Shown: piece after piece, positions 1-8,400 of the stretch
Layout of the letters: each line of letters opens with the position of its first letter
How positions within the stretch are numbered: the first letter of the stretch is position 1
NCBI RefSeq assembly: GCF_000332275.1
Contig: NZ_CM001776.1
Span: forward strand, 2,562,789 to 2,626,788
Length of the DNA stretch: 64,000 bases
DNA from: Synechococcus sp. PCC 7336
GTDB lineage: Bacteria; Cyanobacteriota; Cyanobacteriia; Thermostichales; PCC-7336
Direction of reading: 5' to 3'
The notes under the pieces: model-generated
Databases searched by the model: none
What the model saw: the letters and a program-made list of their open reading frames with translations, nothing else
Told to the model about the DNA's origin: nothing
Position numbers and translations under genes: made by a program

Positions 1-32
1 TGGGAATAGGAATCGGCCATAGTCTCAGTCCG

Positions 33-1403
33 CTAGGAGTGGGGGGTAGAGGTCTCGACTTGAAGCTCGCGCAGGTGTCGCCGAGCCCAGGCAAAGTGGA
101 GGAGATTGGCCCCGAGTTCCTGGGCCTCCCGCACCGTTTCGCGAGGGATATCGGGGGATTTAGACCCCCCCCAACCCGTGCCCAGATCGCCGATCGCCAG
201 TACGACTGCCTCCCAGTTAAACAGCAGAATTAGCCCCCGATTCACCATTGGAAAACGGGAGAAGGTGAAGGGCCGGGAGCGCAGCGGGTGAGTGGAATCG
301 ATCTGGGCTCCCCCTGTCGGAATGGAGCTCCAATCGAGATCGAGCGTTTCTCTCAGGGTTTGGCGCAAATTTTGCAAGAGGCGATCGACCACCGGCTGAT
401 TCGCGAGCAGTTCTCCCTCTAAATCCTTGCGAATATCGTCATAGAGCCGATCCTCCCGCACGTCCTCGATCGCCTCTCGCAGGTGTTGTTGAACCAAAGC
501 TAGCTCGTCAATGTGGGTTTGGCTGGCATCCATCGTGACGAGGAGGGTTGCTCCGTCAGTCAGGAGTTGGTTGAGGCTGCCGAGCTCGGAGCGAGACAGG
601 GCAGATAACTGCCAGTAGTTGGCCATTAACAGGTCGATCTGCGGGCGATCGCCTCCATCCGCTGGCAAGCGCAGCAGGCCGAGATGCTGCCCCTGCAGAT
701 CGGGATAGACGCTGGGCAACGCCTGCAGCAGGGCATCCACGCCAGCGAGCTCGGAATCTATACTGTCTTCGGCGGGCGGCACTGCAGCTGCGCAATCTAA
801 ATGGGCAATGGTGAGGCTGGATTGCGATCGCGCGCCCAATTGGGGTCGAAAGCGAAAGTCGATGTTGTTGGCCAGGGGATGGAACGGATCGCGAGCATTC
901 GCCAGGACAACGGGGTCGGGAGAGAGCAGAATGCGACAGACTTCGATTTCGTCGGGGTTCGGGGGTGTGGATTTCTCGTAGAGGCGAAAGTCCTCCTGCA
1001 GGCGATCGCCCACAAACCGTTCGGCCACTGCTGCGGGGTCGAAAAAGCTGATGACGAGATAAACCAACAGAGGACGCTCGGATTGAGCTCGGGAGACGAG
1101 GTAGTAGGGCTCTGGCTGAGGTACCACAACTGGGTTGCCCGCCGCATCAATCGCGATTCCGGGCTGTAGTTGCAGCCAGCGATCGCCTCGATATTCGCTC
1201 GGGGTGTTGGGGGGAGGGGCGATCGGATGCACCCCTAGTCCGTGCAGAATGCCGCCTCGGTGGAGGGCCTGATAGTGCAGGTTTTGACGGCGGCTGTGGT
1301 AAGAGTGGGCCAGTTGCCAGCCTTCTGCGTCCACGAGCAAGCCGTCGTAGATTTTGAGGCGCTCGAAGGGTTGAATGGGGGTGTGGGAAGGGGAGACAAC
1401 CAT
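33..1403 (-). CDS. CIS-associated DUF4159-type protein
   Basis: A 456-residue protein, last gene of the leftward baseplate operon, starting 45 bp after the tail-protein-I gene stops. The N-terminal ~100 residues carry a pattern common in tail/baseplate accessory proteins (GGILHGLGV, then a segment like LQPGIAIDAAGNPVVV). Later segments (IDLLMANYWQLS, then LLTDGATLLVTMD, and near the end AQELGANLLHFAWARRHL) resemble the DUF4159-type domain seen in cyanobacterial injection-system loci. There is no signal peptide and no membrane segment. The role is inferred from context only: a structural or assembly factor of the baseplate region. The start at 1403 gives the conserved N-terminus. No enzyme motif was recognised. 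Confidence 0.6.
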   Translation of the reverse strand: MVVSPSHTPIQPFERLKIYDGLLVDAEGWQLAHSYHSRRQNLHYQALHRGGILHGLGVHPIAPPPNTPSEYRGDRWLQLQPGIAIDAAGNPVVVPQPEPYYLVSRAQSERPLLVYLVISFFDPAAVAERFVGDRLQEDFRLYEKSTPPNPDEIEVCRILLSPDPVVLANARDPFHPLANNIDFRFRPQLGARSQSSLTIAHLDCAAAVPPAEDSIDSELAGVDALLQALPSVYPDLQGQHLGLLRLPADGGDRPQIDLLMANYWQLSALSRSELGSLNQLLTDGATLLVTMDASQTHIDELALVQQHLREAIEDVREDRLYDDIRKDLEGELLANQPVVDRLLQNLRQTLRETLDLDWSSIPTGGAQIDSTHPLRSRPFTFSRFPMVNRGLILLFNWEAVVLAIGDLGTGWGGSKSPDIPRETVREAQELGANLLHFAWARRHLRELQVETSTPHS

Positions 1404-1448
1404 AGCGAACGGGGGTCGGGGTTAAAGGGATAGCTTGAGGGCGAGACT

Positions 1449-2546
1449 TCAAGCAGTTGAGGGGGGAGGTCGGTCGGGGGCGATCGTCAGATCGTAGCTG
1501 CAGAAAGCCGGTTTTTCTTGCTCGATGATGGTCCGTACGAGGGCTTCGTCCACGACATCGGTGGGTCCCGGGCGCAGGATAACGGCAAAGTGAAAGGGAC
1601 GTCCCCGCCCCAACAAGCTGTCTTCGCCCATATGGGCTTGGCCGAGCACCAGCCCTCGGGCAAAGCTTTCGCGGATCTCGATGCGGGGCGGACGGTTGGG
1701 GGGGAGCGTCTCGAGATCCTCCAGCGGCAAGCCAGTGTAGAGGTGGAGGTAATGACGCAACCCCCGCTGCGTCCCGCGCCAGCGATAAATCTCTACCGCT
1801 TGTCGAATGAGCCTGCGCCGCTGCGGCTCGCTCCAGCGCTGATTGTCGACCCAGCCCACCCAATAGGCTAAAAAGGGCAGGAATTTAGCCGGTGCCGTGA
1901 GCGGATCGAGGTGGGCCCACATCGCGTCCAGTGCCTGCACGTCTGGCTCGAATGCCTGCTCGGCGATCGCCAAGAAACGACCGATAAAGTCCACTTCGCG
2001 AAACAGACTGGGCAAAAAATCGAGATAGAGGCTGCGGGGACGAACATCTAAATCGAAGGCTGCATAGGCCCATTGGCGCTGGCCGCTATCGGGGTCTGCC
2101 GCCACCAGTTGCACCCGCACCTGATAGCGCAAGCGGCAGCGCTCTCCCTTTGCCATCGGCCCTTCAAAATAGTTAGCGGGCGGCGCAAAATAGAGGGAAA
2201 TATTCAACAGTGGCGGTCGCTTGGGCAAATTGGCCCCCTCACTAACGGGAGCGCACCGATACCACTCTGGGGGAAAGTCTCCATCCACCCGGACGGATTC
2301 GAATTGCAGCAGGGTGTCCCCATCGCTGCCCGCCTGCAGCACCATCTCGCTGGTTTCCCCCGGATGGGCCAGCAAGCCGACGTGATGTTCGAGGTAAGTT
2401 CCCGTGGCGAGCTGAGTGCTGGGGGATTGGGCCTGCTGTTGCAACTGCTCGGCGGTTAACCCCACCGGCACTTGCATGGGGGTGAGCGTCAGTTCGATCG
2501 AACTGCTGGTGGAGGGGGTCTGAGCGCGATCGATCGCTTGCGTCAT
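1449..2546 (-). CDS. Phage tail protein I-like baseplate component of a contractile injection system
   Basis: A 365-residue protein. The segment from about residue 170 (LYLDFLPSLFREVDFIGRFL), through the tryptophan-rich FLPFLAYWVGWV, to WRGTQRGLRHYLHLYTG is typical of the P2 gpI-like phage tail protein family found in CIS baseplates. The N-terminal ~160 residues look like a separate beta-rich domain. In the family it links the baseplate wedge to fibres or the outer plate. It overlaps the baseplate J-like gene by 4 bp (ATGA), so the two are probably translationally coupled. The next gene starts 45 bp downstream in the same direction. Confidence 0.85.
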   Translation of the reverse strand: MTQAIDRAQTPSTSSSIELTLTPMQVPVGLTAEQLQQQAQSPSTQLATGTYLEHHVGLLAHPGETSEMVLQAGSDGDTLLQFESVRVDGDFPPEWYRCAPVSEGANLPKRPPLLNISLYFAPPANYFEGPMAKGERCRLRYQVRVQLVAADPDSGQRQWAYAAFDLDVRPRSLYLDFLPSLFREVDFIGRFLAIAEQAFEPDVQALDAMWAHLDPLTAPAKFLPFLAYWVGWVDNQRWSEPQRRRLIRQAVEIYRWRGTQRGLRHYLHLYTGLPLEDLETLPPNRPPRIEIRESFARGLVLGQAHMGEDSLLGRGRPFHFAVILRPGPTDVVDEALVRTIIEQEKPAFCSYDLTIAPDRPPPSTA

Positions 2547-4795
2547 CGGCTTGCCCCCACCCCCGCGCCGATCGTGATGATGGAGTGGCTGGAATCTACA
2601 CCGTCTCCCAGTTCAGTGGCCCAAGAACAGAGCAATTCCAGCGGTTCCACAGCAATGTAACCGTCCTGCGCCAGCGATCGCTGCCAGCGATCGCCCTGTT
2701 GGCGCAACTGATAGAGATAAACATTGCGAATAAACTGCACCCCCGGCACCGGCTGAATCACTGCCGTAATATCCGAGCGATATAGCGGCGTGCCGAACGG
2801 CCAGCCCTGGCCATCTTTCCCGCCGGTGAGGGGATTGAGGAAGCGGTAGAGGGCTTGCTGCACCTGCTGGTGAATCTCCTCCTCCGCATCGGCATACTGG
2901 TATTTCGGCTCCAGCCCCAGTTCCGCTTGCACCGAAACTCCGACGTAATTGGGAGACTCCAGTTGCACTTGCACCCCCAGCAAGCGGCGTTCGTCAAGAT
3001 AATTCAGCAAGGTTTGCTTGAGAGTGGGGGTCATCGCGAGGCGATCGGGATGCAGTCCCACCCCGCGCTCGATGCCGTCGGTACTGGCCTGAGGCACCAC
3101 CCACACCTGCACGATTCCCCCACTGTTTTGCAACTGCGGCGGGCAATAGGCTCGGGCCACCTGCCCCGCTCCCCCTCGCTCCGTCAGCACTTCGAAATCT
3201 TCGGGGGTAACGGCGCGATCGCGGGTGCGAAACATCGTCGGCACCTTAATCGCCGCATCTTCTAGCGATTGGGCATTGGCCCCGTAGCGGGCCTCGACAT
3301 AATTGACAATTTCCCGCACGTAGGGCACTGCAGTTTTGAGCTGCACGATCGCCTTTGACGGCACATTGCCGCGAATCCCCCCCCCGGTTCGATAGGCCGC
3401 CATCACAATTTCGGCCCCGCGAGGCGGCACCTTGCCGTAATGCCGTTCTAACCGCTCGCGGGGGGCATCTGGAGGGAGGGGAAGGCGATCGCCCGACTGC
3501 ATGCGACTGCGCTCGGCAGTTTGCTGCTGCAGGTGTTCGGGTTCTCGAATGAGCGGCCCGAACTGCACCTCCCCCGAGAGCGAATCAATTGTGTAATGGA
3601 GATCGTTCGGCCCCGATTCGGCAAAGTTCTCCACCTCCTGCCAGCGTTCGATCGAGCCTCCAGGTAGCTCCACCACAATGTATTCCCTTTCCTCGGGCCG
3701 ACGGGGCAAGACGGGTCGGCTGGCCAGAGTGAAGACTTGCCCCGGTTTGCCATTGCTAACGCCCAACACTTCATCCCGCACCGTAAAGCATTGGGTCGCC
3801 CCAATCGTGCCGCCGATGGTTTGCGCCCCCAACCCCTGAATTTGCGGCGATTGCCGATACATGGGCTGTCCGTCCGAACTGTCTGTCACCGCTCGCACCC
3901 ACCGGCCTCGATAGCCCGAAAACGTATCGACCGGCCACTGACGGGGCATGTGCAGAGTGGCCGCGCTGGTGACGACGGCATTGGGCTGCTGTTGGTTGCC
4001 CAGATCGTCGAAACTCAAGCCTTTGGTGGCATCGTCATTCAGCGATCGCAAGACGGGCTGCCAAGCTCGGCCATCCCAGGCTTCCCAGCGCAGTGGCGGT
4101 TGCTCGGGGTCGATTCCCGTGGCGGTACCCGCTTGTCCTTCAAAGATGAGCGAAATGACATTGCCCTCCAGCGGGGCAGACTCTTCAAACACTACGTAGA
4201 AGCAATGGCTCGGCTGGGGATACTCCCCAAACACCAGTTGCTCCAACCCGCGCCAGAGGCGATCTTCCGAGAGATTCGTCCAGCGGCCTGCTGCAAAACA
4301 GTCATAAAACTCGTCCGGGCGATCGAGGGCGGCGTTGGCCCGCAAAAAATGCTTGATGCTGGGGGTTGCGAGCTCTAAATCCTCGTCGGTGGAAAAGATG
4401 ACGGCTTCGTCGTTTTCCGCCCGTACAGTGGCAACTTCTATACCGGCATTGAGGGTGCGCTGGCGGGGGAGCGAGGGGGACTGACCGAGGGACAAGTACA
4501 CCGACAAATAAAAGGTCACATCCGTCTGGGCCGGGGCGGGGGGCTGCAAGCGAATGCCCAAAAGTTCGAGAAAGGCGACGTAATTGCGGCGGGGCACCTG
4601 ATTGAAGCGCAGCAACATCTGGTCGGTGAGCCACGCAAACAGTTCGATTAAGGTCACCCCCGGATCGCTGGGGTTGAAGTTGGTCCATTCGGGGCAATAG
4701 CGCGGAATCCGCAACAGGCACTCGTCCAGCAAGTCCTGGTAAGTGCGATCGTCTAGATCGGATTTGGGCAATTGGGGAAGAAAGCTGCGATCCAT
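2543..4795 (-). CDS. Baseplate J-like wedge protein of a contractile injection system
   Basis: A 750-residue protein. The N-terminus (CPEWTNFNPSDPGVTLIELF, residues ~35-55) is the signature of the putative baseplate assembly protein family related to phage gpJ and Afp11/Afp12. The C-terminal part (FRTRDRAVTPEDFEVL, then a wedge domain ending in DITAVIQPVPGVQFI) is also typical. It builds the baseplate wedge that triggers sheath contraction. It lies 31 bp after the gp25-like gene and overlaps the following tail gene by 4 bp. The length suits the single long J-type protein of bacterial CIS. Only one J-like gene is visible here, whereas Afp-type clusters carry two. Confidence 0.88.
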   Translation of the reverse strand: MDRSFLPQLPKSDLDDRTYQDLLDECLLRIPRYCPEWTNFNPSDPGVTLIELFAWLTDQMLLRFNQVPRRNYVAFLELLGIRLQPPAPAQTDVTFYLSVYLSLGQSPSLPRQRTLNAGIEVATVRAENDEAVIFSTDEDLELATPSIKHFLRANAALDRPDEFYDCFAAGRWTNLSEDRLWRGLEQLVFGEYPQPSHCFYVVFEESAPLEGNVISLIFEGQAGTATGIDPEQPPLRWEAWDGRAWQPVLRSLNDDATKGLSFDDLGNQQQPNAVVTSAATLHMPRQWPVDTFSGYRGRWVRAVTDSSDGQPMYRQSPQIQGLGAQTIGGTIGATQCFTVRDEVLGVSNGKPGQVFTLASRPVLPRRPEEREYIVVELPGGSIERWQEVENFAESGPNDLHYTIDSLSGEVQFGPLIREPEHLQQQTAERSRMQSGDRLPLPPDAPRERLERHYGKVPPRGAEIVMAAYRTGGGIRGNVPSKAIVQLKTAVPYVREIVNYVEARYGANAQSLEDAAIKVPTMFRTRDRAVTPEDFEVLTERGGAGQVARAYCPPQLQNSGGIVQVWVVPQASTDGIERGVGLHPDRLAMTPTLKQTLLNYLDERRLLGVQVQLESPNYVGVSVQAELGLEPKYQYADAEEEIHQQVQQALYRFLNPLTGGKDGQGWPFGTPLYRSDITAVIQPVPGVQFIRNVYLYQLRQQGDRWQRSLAQDGYIAVEPLELLCSWATELGDGVDSSHSIITIGAGVGASR

Positions 4796-4826
4796 AGGGA
4801 TGGGGGGGTAGGGTTTGGTGCGCCGC

Positions 4827-5243
4827 TCAAACCTGTTCCGACTCGGGGACGAGATAGAAGGGATAGACCAAACTGCGGCGATCGTGGGTATTGATGGGGT
4901 GATAGGCGATGAGGATATCCATGCGCCCGGTTTGGGGGTTGGGGTTGACGATGCGGACTTCGTCGACGGCGATGCGGGGTTCCCAATGGGTCAGGGCTTG
5001 GCGGACGAAGAGGCGGGCTTGGCGGAGTGTGGTGGTATTCATGGGGGCGAAGAGTAATTCCCCCAAGCGACAGCCGAAGTTGGGGCGGTATTTCCGTTCC
5101 CCCAGGTTGGTGCGCAAAATCAGCAGGATCGACTCCCGCAAGTTTTGCTCGGAGGCGCTGAGTTGTAGTTTGCCTTGCACGCTCAACCGCAGTGGGTAGG
5201 CAAATCCTCGCCCGACGAGCGCATCCTGGTTGGTGTCTGGCAT
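4827..5243 (-). CDS. gp25-like baseplate wedge protein
   Basis: A 138-residue protein of the GPW/gp25 family. The core QNLRESILLILRTNLGERKYRPNFG is characteristic, with the conserved RPxFG followed by a short helix and a C-terminal beta segment. It is homologous to T4 gp25, a wedge protein that nucleates sheath polymerisation. It is the first gene of the leftward operon (gp25, J, I, DUF4159). Upstream is the divergent alpha-2-macroglobulin gene, so sheath, tube and spike genes are not directly upstream and must lie outside this window. Confidence 0.88.
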   Translation of the reverse strand: MPDTNQDALVGRGFAYPLRLSVQGKLQLSASEQNLRESILLILRTNLGERKYRPNFGCRLGELLFAPMNTTTLRQARLFVRQALTHWEPRIAVDEVRIVNPNPQTGRMDILIAYHPINTHDRRSLVYPFYLVPESEQV

Positions 5244-5405
5244 TCGAGATCTCTAGTCCGCGCTGGTGTCAGGCTAGCGGAGGGGGGCAGAGGTCTCTAT
5301 TGGCCAAAGGTCGAACCTCGCGCTCCATTACAGAACTTGTAACGATCCCTGACTGAGGGCGCTAAAAGGAATAGGCTTTGTATGGAACGCTACTGAAAAG
5401 GTGTT
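5244..5405. other. Divergent intergenic region
   Basis: A 162-bp spacer between the leftward CIS operon and the rightward alpha-2-macroglobulin gene must hold both promoters. A purine-rich AAAGGTG at about 5397-5403 precedes the ATG at 5406 as a possible ribosome-binding site. No convincing -35/-10 pair was identified. Confidence 0.4.
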
Positions 5406-8400
5406 ATGAGGTTACAACGACGGATTTGGCGCTTGCTGGCATTTGCCCTCAGTCTGGCAGCCCTAGCGATCGCCGTTGTGGCCTGCAACCTCGGCTCGGA
5501 TTCCCCAATTGTCTCGCCCACTCCTACTCCTTCCTCAGCACCGCTGCCGACCCTAGCAGTAGTGGCAGAACTACCCGAGCCCACCGTTCCCGACTGGATT
5601 GCCCAAATTAGTCCCACCGGATCGGCCGAACCCCTCGCGCAAATTCGGATGCGGTTCGAGCATCCGCTGATTCCGTTGGAACGGCTGGACAGCCCCGGCC
5701 AGCAGGACCTACTGGACAAATTCCAAGTGGAACCTGCCTTAGGGGGCCAGTTTCGGTTTTTGACCCCCCGTATGGTGGGCTTTCAAGCCGATCGCGCCCT
5801 GCCAAAAGCGACCCGCATTCAAGTCACCCTCAAAGCGGGCTTGGCGGATCTGGAGGGGAATGCTCTAGCGGAGGATCTGGCTTGGACCTTTCAGACAGAG
5901 GCGATCGAACTCTCGGGACTGCCCAGTTCCAGCTCTCCGATCGATTTAGAACCTCAGTTTGGCATGAGCTCCAATGTCGAACTCGATCTCGATTCCGTTC
6001 GCGATCGCCTCACCTTTGTCTCCGAAGCAGACGAACAACCTGTCGCGATCGCCATTACCCCCGTCGAGCAACCCCGCTTCACTACCCCCGCCGAGCAGTT
6101 TGACGCCTCTCAACAGAGCTGGCGCTACCGGCTCTCTCCCGACAGCCCCTTGCGCAAAGCCACCCGCTATCGCTTGCAATTTGCAGCAGGCATTATGCCC
6201 GCCTACGGCAACCTGCCCAGCCAGATGGAATTTGTCGGAACGGCAACCACTTACTCGCCGCTGGCCTTTGAAGAATTGAAGCTGATTGGTCTACCTTCTT
6301 CTAACGGGGCTTTCGGACGATTTGTCAACGGCAGCCCCCGACTGATCTTCAACAATCCCATTGAAGCTGAGTCGGCGATCGCCAACATTACCGTCAGCCC
6401 CGCCCCCAAACCCGACATCCCTTTGGTTAGCTCCGGCTGGCGCTATATCGAAATCAACCCTTATGCCTTAGATCCCAACATCTCCTACACCATCGAGATT
6501 GGCTCCGAACTCGCCGATACGTTTGGGCAAACCCTCGGTACCCCGATCGCGTTGGACTATCGCTCGGGCGATCTGGCCGCAGGCTTTTGGGCTCCCGAAG
6601 GCTTCAATATTTTCCCAGCAGACAACAACCTCCAACTGGACATCACCAGCGTCAATTTACCGGATGGAGAATTTCTCGCCGCTTACCAGCAGGTGAATCC
6701 GGTGGATTTGGCCTATGCCGACTCGGCTTTTCCGGGCCGAGAGGGAGAGGCCCTCCTGCCCCCCATTGCAGAGTGGTCCTCGGTGTCTGTGGCGAACCCC
6801 AGTAATGAAATGGAGGCTACAGCGGTGCCGCTGCGCGATCGCCTGGGGGGCAGAACTGGACTGTTGGCCTATGGGGTCAAAGCGCGAGTGAACGAGTACA
6901 AGCGTTATGACGGCCAACTGGATTGGTGGGAACCGGAATATTACGGCCTAGTGCAGCTCACCAATTTGGGGGTGCTGGCGCAGGTGCAGCCAGAATCGGC
7001 GATCGTACACGTCCATCACCTTTCGGACGGTTCCCCCGCCAGCGCGGCAATCGAAATTTACGAATCGCAGTTGGACAAAGCCTCCGAGGAACGCACGCCT
7101 AAATCCCAGCTAGAGCCCTGTGCCGTGGGCCGAGCCACGGACGGATTGTTACAATTGACCGCTGCGGAGTTGCAAACCTGCATGGCAGGGCAACCCTCGT
7201 TTGACAATCCGCCGCAACTGGTGGTGGTGGCTCGCGAGAATGACGATTGGGCCTTTACGCGGCTACGCCGCTATAGCGGCGCTTGGGGATATGGAATTTG
7301 GACCGGTTGGGATAGTGGCGAGCCCCGCTCGCGGGGGACGATTTTTAGCGATCGCCAACTGTACCAGCCGGGGGAAGAAGCGCAGTTTACGGCGGTGGCC
7401 TATTACTTAAAAGATGGCGAATTGGTGCGGGATGGGGGCCAAGAGTACGCGGTGGAATTGCGCCATCCCGATGGCAATACCGTTTCCCTCGGCAGCTTTA
7501 CCACCAATGACTACGGCACCTTCTCCGTACCCTTCCAGTTCGATCGCCGCCAGCCGCTGGGCTTCTACTCGATTGAAGCGGAAGCCAGCAGTGGCGCATC
7601 TATATCCGGCAGTTTTCGGCTGGCGGAATTCAAACCCCCCAATTTCAAAGTGGATTTGGCCTTGAGTCGAGAGATGGCGTTTCCAGGAGATGCAGTAGAA
7701 GCGTCTGTGCAGAGCAATTATCTGTTTGGCGCGCCCGTGGATGGCGGTCGGGTGGAGTATTTAGTCAAGCGGCAGCGGGCCTTTTTTGTACCGGAAGGCT
7801 GGGGGAGATTCAGCTTCGGTCGCGCTTGGTACTGGCCGGAAGAGACTCCTACTGTGCCTGGAGACGTGTTGCAGGAGGAAGCCCAACTGGATGCGGCGGG
7901 CGAGGGTATGCAGTCGGTGACGGTGGCGGACGATCTGCCCTATCCCATGACTTACCGTTTTGACGCCCAGGTGTCCGATGTCTCCAATCTGTCGGTGGCG
8001 GGCTCGCAATCTTTTGTGGCCTTACCGAGCGATCGCTTGATTGGTTTGAAGGGCGACTTTATCGGCAAGGCGGAGGAACCGTTTGCCGTGGAGGTGATTG
8101 CCACTGACGAGACCGGCGAAGTGCTGAGGAATCAAGCCATTCATCTAGAGCTGCAGCGGATTGAATATCGCACCGTCACTCAAACGATTGAAGGCAGCGA
8201 GGTAGCTCGCAATCAGGCGGAGTTTATCACAGTAGACGAAGTTAACATTCGCTCGGCAAAGGCAGCGGTCACAGCAGAATTAACCCCGACCGAGTCGGGC
8301 ACCTATCGCATTCGGGCCAACTTCCGCAATGCCCAGAGCGATGTCACGGCGACGGATCTGCGCATTTGGGTGACGGGGGGCGAACCGGTGTTTTGGGGCG